Below are positions 7,919 to 15,432 of a stretch of DNA of 64,000 nt, piece by piece (position 1 is the first letter of the stretch; the number at the start of each line of letters is the position of its first letter). Position numbers and translations under genes: made by a program. A model generated the notes under the pieces. The model searched no databases. It had not been told where the DNA came from and worked only from the letters and a program-made list of their open reading frames with translations. This DNA comes from Paenibacillus crassostreae (lineage in GTDB: Bacteria; Bacillota; Bacilli; Paenibacillales; Paenibacillaceae), in NCBI RefSeq assembly GCF_001857945.1, contig NZ_CP017770.1, positions 248,001 through 312,000 of the forward strand, read 5' to 3'.

Positions 7919-7990
7919 ACTAACGGAGAACGTTAGTGCAATCAAGACACAAAGGTAACCGGCCATTATGATCGGTTGCCTTTACTTTTT
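7919..7990. repeat. Copy D of dispersed hairpin repeat
   Basis: GACTAACGGAGAACGTTAGTGCAAT is the left module (CTAACG pairs with CGTTAG). It is followed by a central hairpin GGTAACCG...CGGTTGCC (about 7953-7980) and a T-run. The right module is lost or diverged. Confidence 0.6.
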
Positions 7991-8000
7991 TTGTCCAATG

Positions 8001-8141
8001 ACACTAAAGTGCCTACATAAGCAGTATCTGTAAAAGCCTGATAAATCAGGTTTTTTTTATTTTTATGTAGGTAAAATAATGTCACGCTAAAATGCACTAA
8101 ACTGCCTACATTATAGAATTTTGACATAAAGGTTCCTACAT
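8001..8141. repeat. Cluster of CCTACAT direct and inverted repeats
   Basis: CACTAAAGTGCCTACAT near 8002-8018, CACTAAACTGCCTACAT near 8095-8111 and ACATAAAGGTTCCTACAT near 8124-8141 are spaced direct repeats. An inverted copy ATGTAGG lies at 8065-8071. No gene overlaps. Spacing is irregular (about 93 and 30 bases). Confidence 0.5.
8037..8058 (+). terminator. Short terminator-like hairpin
   Basis: CCTGAT / ATCAGG stem with a 2-base loop and eight T residues. Confidence 0.5.
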
Positions 8142-8614
8142 TGTGGCGGTGCTATTACTTACTGATAATTACAAAGTATCTAAAGAGACTTTGTAATCGG
8201 TTAATTGGGTAAGTAGTTCTTTTGACAGTCCCCAGATTTGAAGGCTTGTATCGAGGAGTAATTCTAATAAGTTTACTGGCAGACAACATCTTAGTAGCGA
8301 AAAATATTATCGGATTATGTAGCTGTTTTATTTGTTTTGAAAAGAATATAAATAGTACAATAAAAGAAGAAACAGACATGTCATATATATAGGCATTTGT
8401 AGCAATAGGATTTCTGGCTAATTCTCTATCCAGTTCGGAATAAATACCCCATAATAAATTTGGAAAGCCAAATGGCTATCTGAAATCATTTCCGTTTAGT
8501 AATATGAAAGTGGTAACCCAGCGAACGAGACAAACGTTTGTAGTACACATCAATGCTGTGGACATAAAAGTTAAATTGAAGGAGACTAAATAAAAATATT
8601 GGAGGTTGGTTTAA
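8142..8614. other. Gene-free stretch before the kinase gene
   Basis: AT-rich sequence with no credible coding frame on either strand; short frames here lack ribosome sites and family resemblance. A good GGAGG at 8601-8605 serves the following kinase gene. Confidence 0.4.
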
Positions 8615-9838
8615 ATTAAATCGGACATTGAGATCGAGAAAATAATAAATAAATTTAACCAAAAGATTGGTTTGATTACCCCTTCGGATAATACATCATT
8701 GTACGAGGACCTTTACGATGGAATTTTTAACGAGAATCTGAAATATGTATTTACCAGATTACATACAGAACTGAATGATCTTCTTCAATATATGAATGCT
8801 AGAAACACTCCAGGTGTAGGAGGGCATTATAATGCAGTACCTAGTAGAAAACTTTCGGAACTAATCGATATTTATCGCCAACTGCGTGCACAGTTGAGTA
8901 ATTCATCATATCGCTTTATTATTGATCCTCATTACGAAGATATCCTTGAACGTTGCAGACGTTTTTTAAGAGAATCAAATGGCAGTCCAATACCAGAAGA
9001 TTTTCCGCGTATTGATATCATAGAGTACACTCCGGCATTTATCTTACAGGATGTAACTGATGTAAAGAGATCGCAGACCGTAGATAGTTTTACTCTTAAA
9101 TCCATAGGTGGGGGATCATATGCGACTGTTTATAAATTTAAAGATAAACACTATAACCGACATTTTGCTCTTAAGAAGGCAAAAAAAGATTTAACAGATA
9201 AGGAACTGCAGCGCTTTAAAAATGAATATCTTGAACTTAGGAAACTTAATTCCCCTTATATTGTAGAGGTTAACAATTATAACGAAGAGAAAAGTGAGTA
9301 CACAATGGAGTTTGTTGACTCCACATTAGAGAAATATATCCTAAAGAACAATACGAAGCTTTCTATGGCACAACGTATTGCGCTTATTTCTCAATTATTC
9401 AAAGCTTTTTCCTATATCCATGGTACAGGTATTTTACATCGAGATATTAGCTATCAAAATATATTAGTAAAGATATACGATGATGGATCTAATATTATCA
9501 AGGTCTCTGACTTTGGATTGGTTAAACTTAGGGAAAGTAGTCTAACAAGTAATGGATCAAGCATTAAGGGTACACTCAATGATCCAGCCTTAAATATAGT
9601 GGGATTTAACAACTATGAAACGAGGCATGAGGTATATGCTCTGGCTCAGGTCGTGAATTTCATCCTATCCGGTAGAAAACTTGGTATCTATGATAAAACT
9701 GAATCAATTAAAAAATTCATCATAAAAGGACTTTCACCAGATATTGAAGTGCGATTCTCAAACATGAAAGAAATGAGTCAAGCATTTCAGAAATTGAAGT
9801 CGGAACTATTGAGCATAGAGGAAGAATCAAAAGACTAA
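8615..9838 (+). CDS. Hanks-type serine/threonine protein kinase, soluble
   Basis: Counted from a TTG at 8672 it has 388 residues. I extended it to an ATT at 8615 (407 residues) because GGAGG at 8601-8605 is 9 bases before it, the frame is open from there, and the TTG has no ribosome site. Kinase domain (TTG numbering): glycine loop GGGSYATV near 145-152, ATP lysine 168 in FALKKA, catalytic HRD 256-258 and Asn in YQNIL, metal DFG 280-282. The APE motif is replaced by GTLNDPALN. About 135 N-terminal residues form a separate helical domain. No membrane segment and no PASTA repeats, so it is not a PknB/PrkC housekeeping kinase. Its neighbour is a SIR2-like gene, which suggests a defence role. Confidence 0.85.
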   Translation: MKSDIEIEKIINKFNQKIGLITPSDNTSLYEDLYDGIFNENLKYVFTRLHTELNDLLQYMNARNTPGVGGHYNAVPSRKLSELIDIYRQLRAQLSNSSYRFIIDPHYEDILERCRRFLRESNGSPIPEDFPRIDIIEYTPAFILQDVTDVKRSQTVDSFTLKSIGGGSYATVYKFKDKHYNRHFALKKAKKDLTDKELQRFKNEYLELRKLNSPYIVEVNNYNEEKSEYTMEFVDSTLEKYILKNNTKLSMAQRIALISQLFKAFSYIHGTGILHRDISYQNILVKIYDDGSNIIKVSDFGLVKLRESSLTSNGSSIKGTLNDPALNIVGFNNYETRHEVYALAQVVNFILSGRKLGIYDKTESIKKFIIKGLSPDIEVRFSNMKEMSQAFQKLKSELLSIEEESKD

Positions 9839-10004
9839 TAAAATAGAAAGTGCTCATGTTGTTAGACTTTACAAATAAAACAATATACTCAATTAACAAA
9901 GGATAATAAAGATCAGTCTATTTATTGTAATCTATATAAAGAGTAAAGGGATCACGCTAACATTAAACAACAGTTGTAAGAGCACAAGAACAAAGACCTT
10001 TTGG

Positions 10005-10034
10005 AATCCGCGATGGGCGCGGATTTTCTGTTTT
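10005..10034 (+). terminator. Terminator between kinase and SIR2-like genes
   Basis: AATCCGC (10005-10011) pairs with GCGGATT (10019-10025), then TTCTGTTTT. It lies in a 440-base gap that otherwise holds only AT-rich sequence, so the two genes probably have separate promoters. Confidence 0.65.
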
Positions 10035-10277
10035 GAAGGTAAAATTGTTGTTTATGCGCACAGCAGCTATTGTGTATAAATATTGATTACCTCAATAAGG
10101 GATATGAATTAGAATTTTAGTAGGTTTCAATAAAAAGATCATTATTCTTATCGGATGTATATCTATTTCGACTTCCAAAGGATATGGTAAGATAACCTTA
10201 GTAATAGAGATTTTATTCCAAATGCTTAAATCAAAGACCATTTCATAAAAAAAAACAAATTAGTAGGGGGAGTTCGA

Positions 10278-11417
10278 TTGACCAACATAGTGGTCTTAAC
10301 TGGAAATGGTTTATCTGTTGCTTTAAATAGTGAATTTTCTCTACCCAATATAACCAAGAAATTTTTTGATCGTTTAAATCCAGAACATAAAGCATTTATA
10401 GAACATCACATGTTGGATAAAAACAATAAAAGTGATTTTGAAGAATGTATAGCTTATATTGAAAAATTCTACGATGCTTTACATATCCACCAATCCTTCT
10501 TTAGAAATACTTTGCATGGAGATAGATTTATTGATGCTAATGGCTTGGAATTATCCGAACTAATGAAACATGAGAACTCCATACGAGAATCTATCAATCT
10601 GTATATGGCCCTGATTCTTGAAATTATAAATGGAAATGTAAAAATCCATCAGATTAATATGAAACTTCAGGGTTTTGTTAGTTGGCTCACTTCCATCATA
10701 AAGGACGAAAATGACGTGGATTTATTCACTTTAAATTATGATCTACTCTTAGAGACAATACTTCTGAACGCTTTAGATAAAAATGGATTTATGGAATATT
10801 ATCATCAAGCTGGACCGTGGTTTGCAGTAAGTAATGAGATGCCTCGTTATTATTTCAATCCTGAGAAAGTGAAAAAAAGCAAAAAAGATTGTAAAACTAA
10901 GTTGTATCATTTGCATGGATCTTTATCTTCATTTAAAGATATGAAAAACAATAAGATTTTTAAAATAAAAAATGAAGTAATAAGAAAACATAATATATAT
11001 AATAGAATTGCAGAGCTTGATATCGTCCCTTCAATAATAACCGGTGGACGGAAAAGTGATAAGATACAAGAAACACCTTACAATTTTTATTATGAAGAAC
11101 TTGTAAAAAAGATGAGTGATATGGAGCAACTTTGCGAAGCTTTGTTTGTCATCGGATACAGTTTCAGGGATGAGCATATTAACATTGCAATTGCTGAAAG
11201 AATAAAGATTGCCACACAGTCTATAGATCCACGTCCTTTAAAATTCGTTATAGTAGATTATGCCACAACTCCAGAGGATAAGGCATCATTTATTAGACAA
11301 ATTAATTCTGCATTAGGATTAGAAATAGGAGCTAAGGGAAGATTCATTGAAAACGATTCAAGGGTTTTATTTGATGGTGCTAACAGTATCAATTTTTACA
11401 GCCAACGCAGTGAATAG
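10278..11417 (+). CDS. SIR2-like (NAD-hydrolysing type) protein, candidate defence effector
   Basis: 379 residues from a TTG with GGGGGAG upstream. SIR2 features in order: nucleotide-binding VVLTGNGLSV at 5-14, FTLNYD at 150-155, LHGS with candidate catalytic His213, and VIGYSFRDEHIN at 291-302 near the end of the fold. There is no zinc-binding CxxC pair as in protein deacetylases. SIR2 proteins of this type in antiphage systems (Thoeris, DSR, SIR2-APAZ) break down NAD. Role here is inference from the fold and the neighbouring kinase. Low G+C and accessory surroundings suggest transfer. Confidence 0.75.
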   Translation: MTNIVVLTGNGLSVALNSEFSLPNITKKFFDRLNPEHKAFIEHHMLDKNNKSDFEECIAYIEKFYDALHIHQSFFRNTLHGDRFIDANGLELSELMKHENSIRESINLYMALILEIINGNVKIHQINMKLQGFVSWLTSIIKDENDVDLFTLNYDLLLETILLNALDKNGFMEYYHQAGPWFAVSNEMPRYYFNPEKVKKSKKDCKTKLYHLHGSLSSFKDMKNNKIFKIKNEVIRKHNIYNRIAELDIVPSIITGGRKSDKIQETPYNFYYEELVKKMSDMEQLCEALFVIGYSFRDEHINIAIAERIKIATQSIDPRPLKFVIVDYATTPEDKASFIRQINSALGLEIGAKGRFIENDSRVLFDGANSINFYSQRSE

Positions 11418-12080
11418 TATCACAAATAGGCCGAAATCTTGATGCCAATCCATTGTTAGGCTGGGTCCTATCGTGAATTCCTAAACATTATCAGAAATCA
11501 GTGCGGAGTATAGATGACGAAAAATCTTCGAAGAAGAGTATCTCTGAGGTTTTGTAATGAAGTTAGAATTGACAACAGAAAAAGGTTATAAGTACATTAT
11601 TGAAAGACATAGACATATTCCTGAGACACTTGTAAGAATGAAAAGGTCTGACTACTTGGAGAATCTTGCTATTCGTTTTTAGGGCTTCCATCAAAAGAGT
11701 GTAACTTCTATCAGCTCGATTATCAGGAGTTAGATAATATGTTTTCTGAAAATAAAAGTGTCATACGTTCGAGTCGTGTATTCAAAATGAATCTTTATTT
11801 CTATATTGATTGGCCAATAAAACATTATAAAGGAGACTACTTAAGACTGTCTCCTTTTTGTTATGTCCATATGCCAAGATTCTGGGCAGTTCCAAAGGCT
11901 CTTATGGGCAGTGAAGATTTAGTGATGATCAAGATTAAAGGTCAAGGATAGCGCTTTCTATGAAGAAGTATCGGAGATACTCGGTATATCAAATGAAAGA
12001 TCTATGAGATGGTAAGAACGAGTCAAATCCCACACATAAAGGTTGGGAGTTGAGTAATATTCCATTTCTGTTCTCCGAGA
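11418..12080. other. Gene-poor stretch with short remnant frames
   Basis: Holds a 41-codon frame (ATG near 11557, ending at TAG near 11682) and a hairpin terminator at 11829-11859. Neither this frame nor the one at 11739-11951 resembles a known family. Probably decayed accessory DNA. Confidence 0.35.
11829..11859 (+). terminator. Hairpin terminator in decayed region
   Basis: AAAGGAGAC pairs with GTCTCCTTT around an 11-base loop, followed by a T-run. Confidence 0.6.
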
Positions 12081-12398
12081 ATGGATGGGCGCAGCAATGT
12101 TACACGTAGAGGTCCATTACTAAATCCATTGCCTTCAGATAGGAATGATCCGAACGATGGGCTAGTTGATACACGATTTGAAATACATTTATCTGGTGAA
12201 ACCATTCGATTTATTCAGACAGTCCTGGTGCTCCAAAAAGCCGAAATAAAGAAGCCCTTAGATGATGTTTTCGATGAAAGTGCAACGAAAAGTGTTTACA
12301 AAGATAGACCAGAAGATTTAGAAAAGCGAAGATTTTATGCCAAAGGCGGTACCATGCCCTGGAGGGCGGTTAATAACTTTTGGATAATCCTTACCTAA
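12081..12398 (+). CDS. Hypothetical protein, possibly a gene fragment
   Basis: 105 residues, rich in charged residues, no membrane segment. I do not recognise a family. No good ribosome site precedes the ATG, and other frames are partly open upstream, so this may be the tail of a larger lost gene. Reported because the frame is long for this otherwise broken stretch. Confidence 0.3.
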   Translation: MDGRSNVTRRGPLLNPLPSDRNDPNDGLVDTRFEIHLSGETIRFIQTVLVLQKAEIKKPLDDVFDESATKSVYKDRPEDLEKRRFYAKGGTMPWRAVNNFWIILT

Positions 12399-12439
12399 AA
12401 AAACGATCCTATGCGGTACCTATAAAAAAGAACACCTCT

Positions 12440-12905
12440 TCCCAGTGGATCCTTCTTCTGAGCGTACAACTAAGAATATATACAGAGTGATGCTGAATAT
12501 ACAAAATAATCAGCAGGAGCGAAGAGAGTTAAATGGAGCATGTGAAACTAGTTTTCGCATGCTTTTGGTATGTACGCCTAACATGGGCGTCATCTCTAGG
12601 GTTACGCCTAGCCAAGCTAGGCACAACTAGCCGGTGCAAGTCCGGTCGAGGTAAGAACCAAGTCACCTCGTAGCTGACAGGCAACTGGTGGAGAGATCCT
12701 AAGGTTGAAGCCCTGTGACAAAGTAACTCCCTATGGAGTGCGAGCAAAACAGCAGACCCTAACATAAAGTGAATCCTGCCACATCGTCAAGATAAACCCG
12801 AAAGGGACAAGAGAGCGTCGAGTCTCAATCCTATGGGCGAAGACCATGGAACGTGTGAAGAACTTGGAGTTGCAGCACGGAAGAACTCTCCGGTGTAAGG
12901 GGATC
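12440..12905 (+). mobile_element. Group II intron remnant, RNA part only
   Basis: The stretch shows group II intron domain I-like RNA pieces: CCGGTGCAAGTCCGGTC near 12633, GTAACTCCCTATGGAGTGCGAGC near 12724, GTGAATCCTGCCACATC near 12770, and AAACCCGAAAGGG near 12795. No reverse-transcriptase gene follows; instead GH3 glucosidase coding begins near 12906. The intron is therefore truncated and cannot move by itself. Class was not determined and the ends are approximate. Confidence 0.5.
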
Positions 12906-13182
12906 GGGAGTCAGCATAAAGAATATTGGAGAAACATCAGGAACGGAAACTGTTCAAATGTATATCAGGGATGTCATTGGAAGCGTCGTAAGACCGCTCA
13001 GGGAACTAAAGCAAAAAGGAGAAAGTACAACCGTATCATTTACCATTACAGAAGATATGCTGAAATTTTATGGAATCAAGATGAATTACACAAGTGAGCC
13101 TGGGCAATTCATTGTTTATATTGGAAGTGATAGCACAACAAAGAATAAGAAAGAATTTATATTAGAACCTGAGTTTGAATGA
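12906..13182 (+). pseudogene. C-terminal fragment of a GH3 beta-glucosidase
   Basis: In frame, the sequence reads VSIKNIG, then ETVQMYIRDVIGSVVRP, then TVSFTITEDMLKFYG and PGQFIVYIGSDS. This is the fibronectin type III-like domain that ends GH3 beta-glucosidases. The catalytic domains are missing and no start with a ribosome site exists, so it is a remnant. It joins the group II intron piece directly. It is not similar enough to the GH3 gene at 52623-55529 to be a copy of it. Confidence 0.75.
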
Positions 13183-13201
13183 CGAGCACAAATGTATTGA
13201 T

Positions 13202-13231
13202 AAAGAGGGCTGGATTAATCCAGCCCTCTTT
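13202..13231. terminator. Bidirectional terminator
   Basis: AAAGAGGGCTGGA / TCCAGCCCTCTTT, 13-bp perfect stem with a 4-base loop, between the GH3 remnant and the convergent agmatine-deiminase-like gene. Confidence 0.9.
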
Positions 13232-13261
13232 ACGCTTAAATCTATAATCAAAACAGAATTA

Positions 13262-14545
13262 TTAGTATGCCGGCATTTGCTGTGTGATACAGTGGATACC
13301 TCCGCCCCAAAAATTAACGGCAAGTGGGTCGATTTGAACGATTTTATACCCCGGGTAAGCCGTCTGCATCGTTTTCTTGAACTGATCATCCAATGTCTTC
13401 ACATGTTGCGGGAGGCCTTCCCGCCAGTATTTCGGAATAAGAACGACCTGATTCGAGATTAGAAAGTTCATATAGCTTACCGCAGGCACTTGATAAACCG
13501 TCTCACCGGCTTTAATACCAAAATGGCTGTATTCATCATCATTCGCAGGAACGATACGTTCCTCCCAGAATAATGCTAAATCAGGATTCTCTACTTGGAT
13601 TACGGTGAAAGGTTTACCGTTTGCATCCGTTGCATTTCGCAGAGTTTCGGCGGCCTCTTCATACACATGATAATCAGCTTTTCCTAGTGGGTGCCCGTTT
13701 AAGGCCGATTTAGGATATGAAGCAACAAGGACTGTATTTGGATTAATGAACCTGGCTACTTCGTCTATATGGCCGTTTGCCCCGCCGCCAAAATAATTGC
13801 CGGTCAGCGGCTTATTATCGGGCGAACGCCGATCTTGTAAAGGGCTGCGTTCCAGCCATACGATCTTTTTCTGTCCGTACATCCGTAAATATTCTGCTTC
13901 AATTTCAGCAAGCGTCTTACCGGGATTACGCTGTAATGCAGTATCCTTAAAAGTAAGCAGAACTCCCTCGCCATTTACCTCTAAGCCACCGCCTTCAGCA
14001 ACAAAGCTGGAGGTAATGGTCTTCATTCCCAGCTTCTTGGCCATAATCTTATCTACGCCTCCGCGGGATAGCGAGTAAGGTGCTCTTGTTGTATCTACTC
14101 CGTAATTATTCCAGTTAAAATCAGCAATGAGCGGTTTTCCGTCAGTCGTCTTTAAGAATAATGGCCCGGGATCGCGGATGAAAATATTGGCTCCTCCATA
14201 CATATGGAACTGCACTTTTGATTTATCAATTTTATATGAATCCATCCAGGTCATAGCTTCTTTTTTGGCAGCTTCATTCTCGACAACAAGATCGATACGT
14301 ACTTTCTTATGTAGAGCTGTAATGATTTGAATAGACACTTTGTTGGGTTCAACACTACCCGACCATGCCAGCCATACCGACTTCTGCTTTTCCCATTCAG
14401 CCGGATAGGTGTACCCGTAATCAGAACGTTCTGAAAAGGCCATCGTTTTATAATCGGCAATTGTTCCTTGGGCATGCATCGAAACGGGGAGACATAAGGT
14501 TCCAAGCAAGGCTACCATCAGTGTTTTCTGAGCAATTTTTTTCAT
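13262..14545 (-). CDS. Secreted agmatine deiminase / peptidyl-arginine deiminase family protein
   Basis: 427 residues. Residues 1-26 form a signal peptide (MKKIAQKT, hydrophobic core, cleavage near SMHA-QG), unlike cytosolic agmatine deiminase. Guanidino-modifying fold: WLAWSG near 57, FIRDPGP near 122, EGGGLEVNGEG near 191, NGHIDEVARF near 262, and catalytic Cys in GGGIHCITQQ near the end. Such enzymes release ammonia from agmatine or arginine groups. Export points to use of external guanidines or peptide arginine. Divergent from a two-component system; its promoter carries the same module as that of the amidase gene. Confidence 0.88.
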   Translation of the reverse strand: MKKIAQKTLMVALLGTLCLPVSMHAQGTIADYKTMAFSERSDYGYTYPAEWEKQKSVWLAWSGSVEPNKVSIQIITALHKKVRIDLVVENEAAKKEAMTWMDSYKIDKSKVQFHMYGGANIFIRDPGPLFLKTTDGKPLIADFNWNNYGVDTTRAPYSLSRGGVDKIMAKKLGMKTITSSFVAEGGGLEVNGEGVLLTFKDTALQRNPGKTLAEIEAEYLRMYGQKKIVWLERSPLQDRRSPDNKPLTGNYFGGGANGHIDEVARFINPNTVLVASYPKSALNGHPLGKADYHVYEEAAETLRNATDANGKPFTVIQVENPDLALFWEERIVPANDDEYSHFGIKAGETVYQVPAVSYMNFLISNQVVLIPKYWREGLPQHVKTLDDQFKKTMQTAYPGYKIVQIDPLAVNFWGGGIHCITQQMPAY

Positions 14546-14590
14546 GTTTGACCCTCCAATGATTTAATAACCACATCCTGTGATAAGTTG

Positions 14591-14623
14591 ATTATAGTTT
14601 TCGCCTGTGTAGTTTTTGTGTCA
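14591..14623 (-). promoter_or_regulatory. Promoter of the agmatine-deiminase-like gene with TGACACAAAAA box
   Basis: Minus strand: TGACAC (14618-14623) followed by five A, 21-base spacing, -10 TATAAT (14591-14596). The same box and spacing occur before the amidase gene at 19462-19494, suggesting a shared activator site replacing a normal -35. Confidence 0.55.
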
Positions 14624-14690
14624 TATAATATTACACAATTCTATATTTTAGTGGTTTCGTTTTAAAAAACATCTTGTGTGGTCGAATGTT

Positions 14691-14711
14691 TATGTAATAT
14701 TATATTACATA
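14691..14711. promoter_or_regulatory. 21-bp palindrome upstream of the two-component operon
   Basis: TATGTAATAT-T-ATATTACATA is a perfect 10-1-10 palindrome 38 bases before the response regulator start. Position and symmetry fit an operator; a related half ATATTACA occurs at 14628-14635. Confidence 0.5.
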
Positions 14712-14748
14712 ACTTATCAAACTCATCATCCAATGGAGGCAATGAATT

Positions 14749-15432
14749 ATGAGCCAACGTACTTTGTTGATCGTTGAAGACGAAGCCAGATTGAGACAAG
14801 TCATAGCTGACTACTTTTTTCAAGCGAAATGGAATGTGGTTGAAGCAGAGAATGGGCGTGAAGCACTCTCGTTACTGGAAGAGAATGTTATAGATCTGAT
14901 CATTACCGATATTCTGATGCCAGTCATGGATGGATGGGAGCTGTGTACAACTGTCCGGCGCAGATCAAACATTCCGATTATTATGTTGACTTCTAAATCC
15001 GAGGATGAAGATAAGCTTAGGGGATATAAAATGGGCTCCGATGATTATATTGGCAAACCATTCAGCCCAATGGTGTTAGTGGCTAAGGCCAACAATCTTC
15101 TGGATCGTACAGAAGGTTTTATCTCTTCAAGCGAGTCGGTGATTAAGGGCACCGAGCTCGCCATTAATCGCCCTGCACATGAAGTCAAAATTAACGGAAA
15201 GGCAATTTCACTCGGACCGAAGGAGTTTGATATACTGCTATATCTTGTAAAGAACCGCGGGATTGTACTGAGTCGTGAAAGTATCCTTAATCAGATATGG
15301 GGATATAATTATGACGGTGATATAAGGGTAGTAGATACCCAGATCAAACGGTTGCGGGCAAAAATCGGTAACGCGTCAGATTTGATTCAAACCATCCCTC
15401 GATACGGATATAAATTTGAGGTTAGAGCATGA
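14749..15432 (+). CDS. OmpR/PhoB-family response regulator
   Basis: 227 residues. Receiver domain at 1-120 with acidic pocket ED near 11, phosphoacceptor Asp in DLIITDILMPVMDG near 54, LTSK near 85, and Lys near 107 (GKPF). Winged-helix DNA-binding domain at 130-225 with the final GYGYKF-type wing (RYGYKFEV). GGAGG precedes the ATG. Its stop overlaps the start of the kinase gene by 4 bases (ATGA), so the pair is co-translated. Probable targets are the two flanking secreted enzymes. Confidence 0.93.
   Translation: MSQRTLLIVEDEARLRQVIADYFFQAKWNVVEAENGREALSLLEENVIDLIITDILMPVMDGWELCTTVRRRSNIPIIMLTSKSEDEDKLRGYKMGSDDYIGKPFSPMVLVAKANNLLDRTEGFISSSESVIKGTELAINRPAHEVKINGKAISLGPKEFDILLYLVKNRGIVLSRESILNQIWGYNYDGDIRVVDTQIKRLRAKIGNASDLIQTIPRYGYKFEVRA

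Noticed and set aside
8155..8379. 74-codon minus-strand frame with a hydrophobic start
   Set aside because: No ribosome site and no recognisable pattern; probably chance in AT-rich DNA.
12529..12765. Frames within the group II intron piece
   Set aside because: The sequence is better explained as intron RNA; no reverse-transcriptase motifs.
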